The position numbers were made by a program, and so were the translations under genes. Shown here one piece after another: positions 16,711 through 25,285 of a stretch of DNA of 64,000 nucleotides. Below the pieces are notes generated by a model. The model saw only the letters and a list, made by a program, of their open reading frames with translations. It had not been told where the DNA came from and did no database searches. Position 1 is the first letter of the stretch. Each line of letters starts with the position of its first letter. This stretch comes from Nesterenkonia sp. E16_10 (GTDB taxonomy: Bacteria > Actinomycetota > Actinomycetes > Actinomycetales > Micrococcaceae): NCBI RefSeq assembly GCF_017347085.1, contig NZ_JADPSA010000001.1, positions 124,001 to 188,000 of the forward strand. The letters are read 5' to 3'.

Positions 16711-16932
16711 TCACTTATAGCGGTAGACGATGCGCCCACGGTTGAGGTCATACGGGCTCATCTCCACCACTACGCGATCCTCGGGGAGGATGCGAATGTA
16801 GTGCTGGCGCATCTTGCCCGAAATGGTCGCGAGGACGACGTGCTCGTTCTCCAGACGCACGCGGAACATTGCATTCGGCAGAGCTTCAGAAACCCGGCCC
16901 TCTACTTCGATGACGCCTTCTTTTTTACCCAT
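16711..16932 (-). CDS. infA: Translation initiation factor IF-1
   Basis: A 73-residue IF-1, the OB-fold factor that occupies the ribosomal A site during initiation. It reads [40 protein letters not shown], and ends [15 protein letters not shown], matching the family from end to end. The ATG at 16930-16932 has GTGGAG 5 bases upstream; a longer frame upstream is not conserved. A promoter about 170 bases upstream (17100-17128) probably starts an infA-rpmJ transcript. Confidence 0.98.
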   Translation of the reverse strand: MGKKEGVIEVEGRVSEALPNAMFRVRLENEHVVLATISGKMRQHYIRILPEDRVVVEMSPYDLNRGRIVYRYK

Positions 16933-17099
16933 ATGCTCCACATACCGTTCGCGACCCCCGAGGCCTCCGATGCCGACACTGCGGCGCAGTGCGATCTCGG
17001 GCGACCCAGGTGGTCTGATTCGATTGCTGCGGCGTCTCTCCCCGATGCGTACCGGCACTGGATGCAGGCACGCAGAACGACAGAGACAACCAGCAGTAA

Positions 17100-17128
17100 A
17101 GCCTACAGGACGGGTTCGCCCTGGACAA
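17100..17128 (-). promoter_or_regulatory. Probable infA promoter
   Basis: On the minus strand TTGTCC (17123-17128), exactly 17 bases and TAGGCT (17100-17105). Transcription would start near 17093, giving a leader of about 160 bases before infA. Confidence 0.5.
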
Positions 17129-17141
17129 CTTCGGAATTCTG

Positions 17142-17192
17142 CCGCGCTGAACCTCCGACGGCGCGGATGTTCCGGAGAGGTTCAGGCCGCGG
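17142..17192 (-). terminator. Stem-loop spanning the map stop codon
   Basis: CTGAACCTC (17147-17155) pairs perfectly with GAGGTTCAG (17177-17185), and CCGCG/CGCGG extend the stem after a 2-base bulge. The 3' arm in plus coordinates contains the map stop codon (17182-17184), so the structure begins inside the coding end. It probably terminates the secY-adk-map transcript. Confidence 0.6.
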
Positions 17193-18027
17193 GCAGCGGC
17201 ACGGGCGTCACGCCCAGCGGTGCCAGCGCGGCCGCCCCACCGTCTGCAGCGGTCAACACCCAGATGCCCTCTTCGTGGCGGGCCACCGAGTGTTCCCATT
17301 GACTGGCTCGGGAGCCGTCGCTGGTCACCACGGTCCAGTCGTCGTCCAGGACCTTGGTCTCGATGCCACCGCGGGTGAGCATGGGCTCGATGGCCAGCGC
17401 CATGCCGGGGCGGATCTTCGTGCCCTTGGCGCCGGTGGAATAGTTGAACACATCCGGGGGCATGTGCATCTGCGAGCCGATGCCGTGGCCCACGTAGTCC
17501 TCCAGGATGCCGAGCTTCTTGCCGGGCTGGGCCGACACGTAGTCCTCGATGGCCTCGCCGATCTCTCCGGTGGCCTTGGCGTTGGCGAAGGCCGCGATCC
17601 CGCGCCACATCGCCGCCTCGGTGATCGCCGAGAGTCGCTCGTCCTCAGGATCTGCGGTGCCCTCCTGGGAGGAGCCCAGGATGCGGGTGCGCGCCGAGTC
17701 CGAGTGCCAGCCCTCGATGATGCAGCCGCCGTCGATCTTCAGCACATCCCCGGGGGCGAGGACCCGCTCCCCCGGGATGCCGTGGACGACCTCCTCGTTG
17801 ACGGAGGCGCAGATATAGCCGGGGAACCCGTGGTAGTTCAAGAAGTTCGGCTTCGCGCCGCGGGCGGTGATGATCTCGGCGAACACATCGTTGAGCGCGC
17901 CGGTGCTCACCCCCGGGGCGGCTGCGGCGAGCGTGGCCTCCAGAGCCTCGTTGAGGATCGCGCCCGCAGCAGCCATATGGCCCAGCTGCTCCTCGGACTT
18001 CAGCTCGATCCGTGTGCGCGAGAACAT
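17182..18027 (-). CDS. map: Methionine aminopeptidase, type I
   Basis: A 281-residue peptidase that removes the initiator methionine from new proteins. All five metal ligands of the pita-bread fold are in place: D99 (KIDGG), D110 (WHSDSA), H181 (GHGIG), E214 (AIEPML) and E245 (QWEHSV). Length is typical for a short type I enzyme with no zinc-finger extension; the last 25 residues are Ala/Pro-rich. The ATG overlaps the adk stop by one base (TGATG). A stem-loop straddles its own stop codon. Confidence 0.97.
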   Translation of the reverse strand: MFSRTRIELKSEEQLGHMAAAGAILNEALEATLAAAAPGVSTGALNDVFAEIITARGAKPNFLNYHGFPGYICASVNEEVVHGIPGERVLAPGDVLKIDGGCIIEGWHSDSARTRILGSSQEGTADPEDERLSAITEAAMWRGIAAFANAKATGEIGEAIEDYVSAQPGKKLGILEDYVGHGIGSQMHMPPDVFNYSTGAKGTKIRPGMALAIEPMLTRGGIETKVLDDDWTVVTSDGSRASQWEHSVARHEEGIWVLTAADGGAAALAPLGVTPVPLPAA

Positions 18028-18596
18028 CAGGGCTTCAGGGCTTCCATGATGCGTGCGTTGACCTCGTCCATCGGGCCCAGCCCGTCGACTCGGCGCACGA
18101 GTCCGCGTGATTCGTACTCCGCGATCATCGGCGCGGTCTCGGACTCGAAGATCTCGAGTCGACGACGAATGGCGGCTTCGTCCGCGTCGTCCTCTCGGCC
18201 CTCGATCTCCGCGCGCTTCTTGAGCCGGGAGATCAGCTCCTCGCGGTCTGCGGTGAGCTCCAGGACCACGTCGAGGCTCACGTCGAGACGGGAGAGCATC
18301 TCGTCCAGCGCGGCGACCTGCGTGCGGTTGCGCGGATACCCGTCGAGCAGGAAGCCGTTCTCGGCGTCCGCCCAGGTGAGGCGATCTTCGACCATCCGGT
18401 TGGTGACGGAGTCCGGCACCAGGTTCCCGGCGTCCACGTAGCCCTGAGCCTCGCGTCCGAGCTCGGTCTGCTCCTTGATGTTCACTCGGAAGATGTCACC
18501 GGTGGAGATGGCGACGATCCCGAGGTCCTCGGAGATCCGCTTCGACTGGGTGCCCTTGCCTGAACCGGCGGGTCCGACTATCAACATGCGCGTCAT
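18027..18596 (-). CDS. adk: Adenylate kinase
   Basis: A 189-residue Adk that equilibrates ATP, ADP and AMP. The P-loop GPAGSGKGTQ starts at residue 8. The AMP-binding segment STGDIFRVNI, the DGYPRNRTQ motif and the short LID (no zinc-binding insertion) identify the short form found in actinobacteria. The ATG overlaps the secY stop by 4 bases (ATGA) and its stop overlaps the map start, so secY-adk-map is one tightly coupled unit, the standard arrangement. Confidence 0.97.
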   Translation of the reverse strand: MTRMLIVGPAGSGKGTQSKRISEDLGIVAISTGDIFRVNIKEQTELGREAQGYVDAGNLVPDSVTNRMVEDRLTWADAENGFLLDGYPRNRTQVAALDEMLSRLDVSLDVVLELTADREELISRLKKRAEIEGREDDADEAAIRRRLEIFESETAPMIAEYESRGLVRRVDGLGPMDEVNARIMEALKP

Positions 18597-19900
18597 CGCA
18601 GCAACCCTTCATAGTTCCGTTGTTCCATCTGTGCGTTGATCTGTTTCACCGTGGTGAGTCCCACGCCGACCATGATCAGGATCGAGGTGCCGCCGAACGG
18701 GAAGTTCTGGTTCGCGCCGATCAGCACGAAGGCGATCAGCGGGATCAGCGCGATCAGGCCCAGGTAGAGCGCGCCGGGGAAGGTGATCCGGGAGATCACA
18801 TAGGCCAGGTAGCTCTCGGTGGGCTTGCCCGCGCGGATGCCGGGGATGAACCCTCCGAACTTGCGCATGTTCTCGGCGACCTCGTTCGGGTTGAACGTGA
18901 TCGTGACGTAGAAGTAGGTGAAGAAGATGGTCATCAGGAAGAACGCGGCCATGTACAGCGGATGGGTGCCGCCGACGAAGTACGTCTGGATGAACTGGAT
19001 GAACCCCGAGGGCTCCTCGCCGGGTCCGGGCTGGTTGAACTGGGCCAGCACCGAGGGGAGCATCAGCACCGAGGAGGCGAAGATGACCGGGATGACCCCG
19101 GCCATGTTGACCTTGATCGGGATGTAGGTGGAGGTCCCGCCGACGGTGCGGCGACCCACCTGCCGCTTGGCGTACTGCACCGGCACGCGGCGCTGGGACT
19201 GCTCGACGAAGACCACTGCGGCGATGGTGACCAGACCGATCAGCATCACCATGCCGAAGGTGCGCCATCCCTGGGTGGTCCAGATCTCGCCCATGGCGCC
19301 GGGGAAGCCCGCAGCGATGGAGACGAAGATCAGGATGGACATGCCATTGCCGACGCCGCGTTCGGTGATCTGCTCGCCGAGCCACATGATCAGCGCGACA
19401 CCGGTGACCATCGCCAGGATCATCAGCAGCACGACAGGAAGCACGTCGTTGGTGATGATCGGGATGTCACAGCCCAGCAGGGCGCCGGTGCGGGCCATGG
19501 AGACCAGAGTGGTGGCATTGAGCAGCGCCAGCGCGATGGTGAGATAGCGGGTGTACTGGGTGAGCTTGGACTGACCCTGGGCGCCCTCGCGCTGGAGGTT
19601 CTCGAAGCGCGGGATGACCACGCGCAGCAGCTGCACGATGATCGCCGCGGTGATGTAGGGCATGATCCCCAGCGCGAAGATGGACACCTGGAGCATTGCT
19701 CCGCCGGAGAACATGTTCACGAACGAGTAGAGGCCGCCCTCAGTGGTTCCCAGTGCCAGGCACTGCTGCACTGCTGAGTAGTCCACCCCGGGTGCCGGGA
19801 TGAATGCGCCGATGCGGTAGATCGCGATGATCGCGATGGTGAACCAGATCTTTCGACGCAGGTCGGGTGTCTTGAACACCCTTGCGATCGCGCTGAACAA
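18593..19900 (-). CDS. secY: Preprotein translocase subunit SecY
   Basis: A 435-residue, 10-TM channel subunit of the Sec translocon. Clear family blocks are RTPDL-like FKTPDLRRKIWFT, the plug region after TM1, GIMPYITAAIIVQLL, the MLGEQITERGVGNG loop and the cytoplasmic KPTESYLAYVISR. The start is a TTG at 19898-19900: AGGAGG lies 5 bases before it and conservation begins there. An ATG 19 codons upstream has no such site. It has its own promoter (TAGTAT) and is separated from rplO by a 14-pair terminator, so secY-adk-map is a transcript distinct from the spc operon. SecE is encoded at 51122-51433. Confidence 0.96.
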   Translation of the reverse strand: MFSAIARVFKTPDLRRKIWFTIAIIAIYRIGAFIPAPGVDYSAVQQCLALGTTEGGLYSFVNMFSGGAMLQVSIFALGIMPYITAAIIVQLLRVVIPRFENLQREGAQGQSKLTQYTRYLTIALALLNATTLVSMARTGALLGCDIPIITNDVLPVVLLMILAMVTGVALIMWLGEQITERGVGNGMSILIFVSIAAGFPGAMGEIWTTQGWRTFGMVMLIGLVTIAAVVFVEQSQRRVPVQYAKRQVGRRTVGGTSTYIPIKVNMAGVIPVIFASSVLMLPSVLAQFNQPGPGEEPSGFIQFIQTYFVGGTHPLYMAAFFLMTIFFTYFYVTITFNPNEVAENMRKFGGFIPGIRAGKPTESYLAYVISRITFPGALYLGLIALIPLIAFVLIGANQNFPFGGTSILIMVGVGLTTVKQINAQMEQRNYEGLLR

Positions 19901-19930
19901 GCGGCCTCCTGAAGCGTGAATTGCCGTCGC

Positions 19931-19961
19931 GCGGCCTTCGGCCGCACAGTCAGTCATACTA
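19931..19961 (-). promoter_or_regulatory. secY promoter minus-10 and leader hairpin
   Basis: TAGTAT (19956-19961, minus strand) is a good minus-10; the minus-35 region is poor. Transcription would start near 19949. A GCGGCC/GGCCGC hairpin with a 3-base loop (19931-19945) lies in the short leader about 20 bases before the AGGAGG ribosome-binding site. Confidence 0.45.
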
Positions 19962-20039
19962 ACGCGCGGTGCGCACGGGGAAAGAATCCATGGCCGGGAC
20001 CGGCCGGGACATGACAGGCCGGAACCGGCCTGGATATGA

Positions 20040-20070
20040 CAAGACCCCCGTGGGAACCACGGGGGTCTTG
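20040..20070 (-). terminator. spc-operon terminator after rplO
   Basis: A perfect 14-base-pair stem (20040-20053 with 20057-20070; core AAGACCCCCGTGG) and a 3-base loop, 15 bases after the rplO stop. Only a few T residues follow. Confidence 0.85.
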
Positions 20071-20085
20071 ATCATGGAGAGCCGA

Positions 20086-20580
20086 TCAGGCCTGCTTGGA
20101 GGCGGCCTTCAGCGGGAGCTGCTCGGTGGAACCACCGGCAGCCTTGATCTTCTCCTCGGCGCTGGCCGAGAAGGCGTGAGCCTTCACGGTCACGGCCACG
20201 GAGATCTCCCCGGAGCCGAGGACCTTCACCGGGCGGCCCTTGCGAGCAGCCCCCTTGGCGATCAGGTCATCGGCATCGACGGTGCCGCCCTCGGGGAACA
20301 TCTCGCCGAGCTTGGTCAGATTGACCGGCGAGTACTCCACGCGGAACGGGTTCTTGAAGCCGCGCAGCTTCGGAAGGCGCATGTGCAGCGGAAGCTGACC
20401 ACCCTCGAAGCCGGCGCGGACCTGGTAACGGGCCTTCGTGCCCTTGGTACCACGGCCTGCGGTCTTGCCCTTGGAGGCTTCACCACGTCCCACACGGGTG
20501 CGGGACTTCTTGGCGCCGCGTGCTGGACGCAGATCGTGGACCTTGAGGACGTTGGAATCGTCAGCGGTGTTCTCTGGCAT
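20086..20580 (-). CDS. rplO: 50S ribosomal protein L15 (uL15)
   Basis: A 164-residue L15. The glycine/basic N-terminal region ([32 protein letters not shown]) threads through 23S rRNA. The globular part includes [18 protein letters not shown]. Length is slightly above average. It is two bases after rpmD and is the last gene of this spc transcript, with a strong terminator following. Confidence 0.97.
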   Translation of the reverse strand: MPENTADDSNVLKVHDLRPARGAKKSRTRVGRGEASKGKTAGRGTKGTKARYQVRAGFEGGQLPLHMRLPKLRGFKNPFRVEYSPVNLTKLGEMFPEGGTVDADDLIAKGAARKGRPVKVLGSGEISVAVTVKAHAFSASAEEKIKAAGGSTEQLPLKAASKQA

Positions 20581-20582
20581 CC

Positions 20583-20819
20583 TTAGTTCGCCTCCTCAGC
20601 CTGCACTAGATGCTTCACACTGTTGAGCATGCCCACGGTCACGGCGTCGGCTTCACGGACCACGGTGTGGCCGATCCGCTTCAGACCAAGCGAGCGAACA
20701 GTCTCGCGGTGCTTGGGGTTGGCGCCGATCAGGGACTTCACCTGAGTGACGGTGAGCTTGTGCTCGCCGACCTTCAGGTTGCGCGCGGTGTTGTAATTGA
20801 CGGTACTGCGCAAAGTCAT
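20583..20819 (-). CDS. rpmD: 50S ribosomal protein L30 (uL30)
   Basis: A 78-residue L30. The conserved core is [19 protein letters not shown] and [16 protein letters not shown]. The N-terminus is about 12 residues longer than the usual 60-residue form. The ATG was chosen because it overlaps the rpsE stop as ATGA and no closer start with a ribosome-binding site is seen. The short C-terminal tail is acidic (AEEAN). Confidence 0.93.
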   Translation of the reverse strand: MTLRSTVNYNTARNLKVGEHKLTVTQVKSLIGANPKHRETVRSLGLKRIGHTVVREADAVTVGMLNSVKHLVQAEEAN

Positions 20820-21574
20820 GCACCTGCCTTCTGTGCACGGGCTTCGCGGTCAGCCGCCATGGTGCGCAGCATCCGGGCCGGTGCGATCTCGTCGAGAGCC
20901 TTGCCGCGGCGGGCTGCCACGGATTCGGGCTCTTCGAGCTGCTTGAGGGCATCGATGGTGCCGTGAACGATGTTGATGGCGTTCACCGAGCCCATGGACT
21001 TGGTCAGCACGTCATGGATGCCTGCGCACTCCAGGACTGCGCGGACCGGACCGCCGGCGATCACACCGGTACCGGGTGAGGCCGGACGAAGCAGGACGAC
21101 GCCGGCAGCATCCTCACCCTTGACCAGGTGCGGGATGGTGGAGCCGACGCGCGGGACGCGGAAGAAGCTCTTCTTGGCCTCTTCCACACCCTTGGCGATG
21201 GCCGCCGGGACTTCCTTGGCCTTGCCGTAGCCGACGCCGACCAGTCCGTCGCCGTCTCCGACGATCACCAGGGCGGTGAAGCTGAAGCGTCGACCACCCT
21301 TGACGACCTTGGAGACGCGGTTGATGGTCACGACGCGCTCGAGGAACTTGTCCTTCTCCTCTTCACGTCCGCCACGGCCGCCACGACCGCCGCGGCCGCC
21401 GCTTTCGCTGCGACCACCACGACCGCCGCGGTTGTCACCGCGGCCGCCGCGCTCACCGCCAGCATTGCTCTTCTCACCGGCGGCCTGAGTCTGCGATGCA
21501 GTCTCGGGAGCGGCGGTTTCCTTGGCCTCAGTCACAGACGAGTCCTTCTCAGGGTTGTTTGCGTTCTCACTCAC
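20816..21574 (-). CDS. rpsE: 30S ribosomal protein S5 (uS5) with RG-rich N-terminal extension
   Basis: A 252-residue S5, about 80 longer than the E. coli protein because of an N-terminal extension. Residues 1-38 are Glu/Ala/Thr-rich; 39-70 are almost entirely Gly and Arg (repeated RGG and GGR). The double-stranded-RNA-binding-like domain follows ([18 protein letters not shown]) and then the C-terminal domain ([12 protein letters not shown]). S5 helps form the mRNA entry channel and affects decoding accuracy. S3, its neighbour there, also carries an RG-rich extension in this genome. The ATG overlaps the rplR stop by 4 bases; the stop overlaps rpmD by 4. Confidence 0.96.
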   Translation of the reverse strand: MSENANNPEKDSSVTEAKETAAPETASQTQAAGEKSNAGGERGGRGDNRGGRGGRSESGGRGGRGGRGGREEEKDKFLERVVTINRVSKVVKGGRRFSFTALVIVGDGDGLVGVGYGKAKEVPAAIAKGVEEAKKSFFRVPRVGSTIPHLVKGEDAAGVVLLRPASPGTGVIAGGPVRAVLECAGIHDVLTKSMGSVNAINIVHGTIDALKQLEEPESVAARRGKALDEIAPARMLRTMAADREARAQKAGA

Positions 21575-21942
21575 AGCTTCAGACCACCTTCCCGGGCGCC
21601 GTCGGCGACGGCTGCCACGCGACCGTGGTACTTGTTGCCGCCGCGGTCAAAGACCACAGCGTCGATGCCGGCTGCCTTGGCGCGCTCGGCGACCAGCTCG
21701 CCGATCTTCTTCGCCTTGGCGGTCTTGTCGCCGTCGAAGCTGCGCAGGTCTGCCTCCATAGTGGTGGCGGAGACCAGGGTCGTGCCCTCCAGGTCGTTGA
21801 CGACCTGAGCGACCATGTGACGAGCAGAGCGGTTGACCACCAGGCGCGGACGCTCGGCGGAACCGTTGAGCTTCTTGCGCAGGCGCAGGTGGCGGCGGCC
21901 GCGGGCAGCGGACTTGGACTTGCCCTTGATACCAATAGCCAT
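21571..21942 (-). CDS. rplR: 50S ribosomal protein L18 (uL18)
   Basis: A 123-residue L18, the 5S rRNA-binding protein of the central protuberance. It shows [24 protein letters not shown] in its N-terminal half (key parts RLRKK and ERPRL) and the terminal [24 protein letters not shown]-type segment (key part [10 protein letters not shown]). It lies 3 bases after rplF and overlaps rpsE by 4. Nothing unusual is seen. Confidence 0.97.
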   Translation of the reverse strand: MAIGIKGKSKSAARGRRHLRLRKKLNGSAERPRLVVNRSARHMVAQVVNDLEGTTLVSATTMEADLRSFDGDKTAKAKKIGELVAERAKAAGIDAVVFDRGGNKYHGRVAAVADGAREGGLKL

Positions 21943-21945
21943 GGT

Positions 21946-22482
21946 TTACTTACCTGCCTTTCCAGCCTTGCGGCGAACCTGCTCGCCCTCGTAGCGCACG
22001 CCCTTGCCCTTGTACGGGTCAGGCCTGCGCAGTTTGCGGATGTTGGCGGCGACCTCGCCGACCTGCTGCTTGTCGATTCCGCTGACAGACAGCTTGGTGG
22101 CGCTCGCAACCTCGAAGGTGATGCCCTGAGGGGCCTTCACCGGGACCGGGTGCGAGTAGCCGAGTGCGAACTCCAGGTCTGAGCCCTTGGCCAGCACGCG
22201 GTAACCGGTGCCGACGATCTCGAGCTTCTTGGAGTAGCCCTCGGTGACACCGATGATCATGTTGTTGATCAGGGTGCGGGTCAGGCCGTGGAGTGAACGC
22301 GATTCGCGCTCATCGTTGGGACGGGACACCGTGAGGGTGCCGTCCTCTTCTGAGACGGTGATGCCTTCGGCAAGAGTGCGGGAGAGTTCGCCCTTGGGCC
22401 CCTTGACGGAGACCTGGCGACCTTCCAGCTTGACCTCGACGCCGGCAGGGATGGTGATCGGAAGACGACCGATGCGTGACAT
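21946..22482 (-). CDS. rplF: 50S ribosomal protein L6 (uL6)
   Basis: A 178-residue L6, located near the factor-binding centre. It starts [17 protein letters not shown], contains KGPKGELSR, and ends with the conserved [16 protein letters not shown] block followed by a basic tail. It is 20 bases after rpsH with AAGGAG-like sequence before the ATG. Length is normal. Confidence 0.97.
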   Translation of the reverse strand: MSRIGRLPITIPAGVEVKLEGRQVSVKGPKGELSRTLAEGITVSEEDGTLTVSRPNDERESRSLHGLTRTLINNMIIGVTEGYSKKLEIVGTGYRVLAKGSDLEFALGYSHPVPVKAPQGITFEVASATKLSVSGIDKQQVGEVAANIRKLRRPDPYKGKGVRYEGEQVRRKAGKAGK

Positions 22483-22502
22483 AGTGCTTCGACTCCTTCC
22501 GG

Positions 22503-22901
22503 TTACCAGACGTAGGCGAGGACTTCCCCACCTACACCCTTCTTGGCTGCCTGCCGGTCTGTGAGGAGACCGGAGGACGTGGACAGGATCGCGATGCCGA
22601 GGCCGCCCAGGACGTGCGGGAGGTTCGTGGACTTCGCGTAGACCCGGAGACCGGGCTTGGAGATGCGGCGCAGGCCGGCGATCGAACGCTCACGGTTCGG
22701 GCCGAACTTGAGGTCGATGGCCAGGGTCTTGCCGACCTCGGCCTCCTCTTCGCGCCATTCGGAGATGTAGCCTTCCGCCTTCAGGATGTCAGCCAAGCGA
22801 ACCTTCAGCTTGGAGCTGGGCATTGAGACCTGATCGTGGAAAGCCGAGTTGGCATTGCGCAGACGGGTCAACATGTCTGCGACGGGGTCAGTCATTGTCA
22901 T
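22503..22901 (-). CDS. rpsH: 30S ribosomal protein S8 (uS8)
   Basis: A 132-residue S8, a primary 16S rRNA-binding protein; in E. coli it is the repressor of the spc operon. It starts [18 protein letters not shown] and ends [21 protein letters not shown], with the conserved [11 protein letters not shown] turn. A 115-base gap separates it from rplE, without an obvious hairpin. No rpsN lies between rplE and rpsH, so S14 must be encoded elsewhere. Confidence 0.97.
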   Translation of the reverse strand: MTMTDPVADMLTRLRNANSAFHDQVSMPSSKLKVRLADILKAEGYISEWREEEAEVGKTLAIDLKFGPNRERSIAGLRRISKPGLRVYAKSTNLPHVLGGLGIAILSTSSGLLTDRQAAKKGVGGEVLAYVW

Positions 22902-23016
22902 GAGGGGCTTCTGCCCTTCCTCGCCGTGGTTTCAGATCTCCGAAGGAACTCGATCCCCCGAGATGAGTCGGAAGGAGTCGGAACCTTTGGTGAAAGGACC
23001 TGCGGCGTAGTTGCTG

Positions 23017-23592
23017 TTATTCGGTCTTGAAGGGGAAGCCCAGCGCCTTGAGCAGCGCGCGGCCTTCCTCGTCAGTCTTCGCGGTGGTCACCACAGTGAT
23101 GTCCATGCCGCGAGGGCGATCGATCTTGTCCTGATCGATCTCGTGGAACACCGACTGTTCGGTCAGACCGAAGGTGTAGTTGCCGTTTCCGTCGAACTGC
23201 TTGCCGCTGAGTCCGCGGAAGTCGCGGATACGGGGCAGCGCCAGGGTCACCAGGCGGTCCACGAACTCCCACATGCGATCGCCGCGCAGCGTGGTGTGCG
23301 TGCCGATCGGCTGTCCTTCGCGCAGCTTGAACTGGGCGATGGACTTCCGGGCGCGAGTCACCTTGGGCTTCTGACCGGTGATCTTGGTCAGGTCCTCGAT
23401 GGCGCCCTGGATGAGCTTGGAGTCACGAGCCGCCTCGCCGACGCCCATGTTGACCACGACCTTGACCAGGCCGGGGACCTCCATGACGTTGGAGTATCCG
23501 AACTCCTCCTGCAGCGTGGAGCGGATCTCTGCGCGGTACTTGCCCTTGAGCCGGGGGGTGGTCTTCTCAGTCTCGCTCTGAACCTCAGTCAT
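23017..23592 (-). CDS. rplE: 50S ribosomal protein L5 (uL5)
   Basis: A 191-residue L5 that binds 5S rRNA in the central protuberance. Motifs include [40 protein letters not shown] and [21 protein letters not shown] (key parts [17 protein letters not shown]). Two start codons are adjacent, GTG then ATG; the ATG at 23590-23592 is chosen since AAAGGAC is better spaced to it and it overlaps the rplX stop as TGATG. A type Z rpsN does not follow. Confidence 0.96.
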   Translation of the reverse strand: MTEVQSETEKTTPRLKGKYRAEIRSTLQEEFGYSNVMEVPGLVKVVVNMGVGEAARDSKLIQGAIEDLTKITGQKPKVTRARKSIAQFKLREGQPIGTHTTLRGDRMWEFVDRLVTLALPRIRDFRGLSGKQFDGNGNYTFGLTEQSVFHEIDQDKIDRPRGMDITVVTTAKTDEEGRALLKALGFPFKTE

Positions 23593-23927
23593 CACAGGTC
23601 CTTTCCGGAAGCTTTGGCGAAGCGGATGCGCACGGTCTTGCTGACGCCATCCCGCTCCACGGTCTCCTGCCGGTAGCCGACGCGAGTGGGCTTGCCCGTC
23701 TCGGGGTCGACCACGGCGACGTTGGAGATGTGGATAGCAGCCTCGGACTCCACGATGCCGCCCTCGGTGCTGCCGAACTGGCCGGCACGGAGGTGGCGCT
23801 TGACGCGGTTGACGCCTTCGACGATGACGCGTTCCTTGGCTGGCAGGACCTGCAGGACCTTGCCCTGCTTGCCCTTGTCTTTACCGGTGAGGATCTGGAC
23901 GAGGTCGTCCTTCTTGATCTTGGCCAT
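23592..23927 (-). CDS. rplX: 50S ribosomal protein L24 (uL24)
   Basis: A 111-residue L24, an assembly initiator of the large subunit. It starts [22 protein letters not shown], the KOW motif typical of the family (key part [11 protein letters not shown]), followed by [13 protein letters not shown]. It begins 3 bases after rplN and overlaps rplE by one base. Length is normal. Confidence 0.97.
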   Translation of the reverse strand: MAKIKKDDLVQILTGKDKGKQGKVLQVLPAKERVIVEGVNRVKRHLRAGQFGSTEGGIVESEAAIHISNVAVVDPETGKPTRVGYRQETVERDGVSKTVRIRFAKASGKDL

Positions 23928-23930
23928 GGG

Positions 23931-24302
23931 TCAGAGCACCTCCGGAGCGAGCGAGACGATCTTCATGAACTTCTTCTCGCGCAGCTCGCGACCGACGGGC
24001 CCGAAGATACGGGTTCCGCGCGGCTCAGGAGTCTCACCCTTGAGGATCACAGCAGCGTTCTCGTCGAAGCTGATGTAGGACCCGTCGTTACGACGGATCT
24101 TCTTCTTGGTGCGCACGACAACAGCCTTGATGACGTCGCCCTTCTTGACGTTTCCGCCCGGAATTGCGTCCTTGACGGTGGCGACGAATGTGTCGCCGAT
24201 ACCTGCATAGCGGCGTCCCGATCCACCGAGCACCCGAATGACAAGGACTTCCTTGGCACCGGTGTTGTCGGCGATCTTGAGCCGCGATTCCTGTTGAATC
24301 AC
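23931..24302 (-). CDS. rplN: 50S ribosomal protein L14 (uL14)
   Basis: A 123-residue L14 near the intersubunit surface. It starts [19 protein letters not shown] and contains [13 protein letters not shown] and [14 protein letters not shown], all family signatures. It is the first gene of the spc cluster. A 418-base gap with a strong hairpin and a promoter-like pair lies upstream, matching the classical S10/spc operon boundary. Confidence 0.98.
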   Translation of the reverse strand: MIQQESRLKIADNTGAKEVLVIRVLGGSGRRYAGIGDTFVATVKDAIPGGNVKKGDVIKAVVVRTKKKIRRNDGSYISFDENAAVILKGETPEPRGTRIFGPVGRELREKKFMKIVSLAPEVL

Positions 24303-24606
24303 TTGTTTTCTCCTGTCGTCTCACTGGTTCTCGGACTCGTGCCGAGCCTTGTGGAACTTCTAGCCTGAGTCGGACACCCGTGGCGGCGATCAAACCGCTG
24401 CGGGCCTGTGGTCCGACTTACCTGACAAGTCCCCTGGCCGCTTACCCACACACTCTCCATCCCGTGAAGGGACGGGCAGTTGAATGCATGGCCGAGGCGG
24501 CGTTTCCCGGGGCCCCGGGGGGCCCTTTCGGGGACGTGCGCTGTCCTCTGAGGTGGATAGCCTCATCTACAAGGGCGCACAGCCTCAATATCCTACACGA
24601 GAGACG
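24303..24606 (-). promoter_or_regulatory. spc-operon leader and minus-10 region
   Basis: The gap from rpsQ to rplN is 418 bases. TAGGAT (24590-24595, minus strand) lies 17 bases from TTGGGC (24613-24618), which itself lies inside the terminator stem described next. Transcription would start near 24583, giving a leader of about 280 bases. That leader includes a GC run around 24505-24525 with a CCCGGGGCCCCGGG palindrome. In E. coli the spc operon is controlled by S8; no S8-site homology was recognised here. Confidence 0.45.
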
Positions 24607-24655
24607 CCAAGGGCCCAACTTCTGCACCGGGAGGGTGCAGGAGTCGGGCCCTTGG
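24607..24655 (-). terminator. S10-operon terminator hairpin after rpsQ
   Basis: A 22-base-pair stem with a single mismatch (24617/24645) and one G-T pair: CCAAGGGCCC with GGGCCCTTGG outside, CTGCACC with GGTGCAG inside, loop GGGAG. It starts 65 bases after the rpsQ stop. A moderately T-rich run (CGTCTCTCGTGT) follows on the minus strand. Confidence 0.85.
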
Positions 24656-24720
24656 AGGCACGCGGAGCGTGCACGCTGAGCGCGGCGGCAGCAGCTGCTG
24701 CCACTGCGCTCAGCGTGGGA

Positions 24721-24993
24721 TCACTCGGCCTTCTCGACGATCTCGGCCAGCCGCCAGCGCTTGGCTGCGGACAGCGGGCGGGTCTCGGCGATCACCACGG
24801 TGTCGCCGATGCCTGCCTGCTCGTTCTCATCGTGAGCCATGAACTTCGTGTGCCGCTTCATGATCTTGCCGTAGAGACCATGCTTACGACGGTCCTCGAC
24901 CTCGACGACGATGGTTTTATTCATCTTGTCGGAGACGACGACGCCGCGCAGGGTCTTGCGGTCATTGCGGGTCTCTGCAGTTGCTTCACTCAT
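24721..24993 (-). CDS. rpsQ: 30S ribosomal protein S17 (uS17)
   Basis: A 90-residue S17, an early 16S rRNA-binding protein with an OB fold. It contains [18 protein letters not shown] and the [10 protein letters not shown] and [20 protein letters not shown] segments. It is two bases after rpmC and is the last gene of the S10 transcript. Length is normal. Confidence 0.97.
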   Translation of the reverse strand: MSEATAETRNDRKTLRGVVVSDKMNKTIVVEVEDRRKHGLYGKIMKRHTKFMAHDENEQAGIGDTVVIAETRPLSAAKRWRLAEIVEKAE

Positions 24994-24995
24994 GC

Positions 24996-25283
24996 TCAGT
25001 CCTCAGTCTTCTTCTCGTTCTGCTCATCAGCCGAATCCGAGGAGTCCGCAGCGGCATCGACATTCTCGCGAATGCCCAGCTCCCGCTCACGCACCACGGT
25101 GTAGATCCGGGCGATGTCGCGCTTGATGTCCTTCAACCGGCTGGAGCTCTCAAGCTGGCCGGTGGCGGACTGGAAGCGGAGGTTGAACAGCTCTTCCTTG
25201 GAAGAGCGCAGCGCCTCTGCAAGGCCTGCTGAGTCCATCTCTGCGAGCTTCTCAACGGTCAGCTCTTTGGTTCCAACTGCCAT
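24996..25283 (-). CDS. rpmC: 50S ribosomal protein L29 (uL29)
   Basis: A 95-residue L29 beside the polypeptide exit tunnel. The helical core is [36 protein letters not shown] and [19 protein letters not shown]. The last 25 residues form an acidic Asp/Ser/Glu tail, longer than in E. coli. The ATG at 25281-25283 is preferred over a GTG two codons upstream that overlaps the rplP end; GGTGAG precedes the ATG by about 5 bases. Confidence 0.94.
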   Translation of the reverse strand: MAVGTKELTVEKLAEMDSAGLAEALRSSKEELFNLRFQSATGQLESSSRLKDIKRDIARIYTVVRERELGIRENVDAAADSSDSADEQNEKKTED

Positions 25284-25285
25284 TG

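Noticed and set aside
22902-23016. A missing or broken rpsN between rplE and rpsH.
   Set aside because: The 115-base gap has no trace of an S14 zinc motif; absence is a normal variant with rpsN elsewhere.
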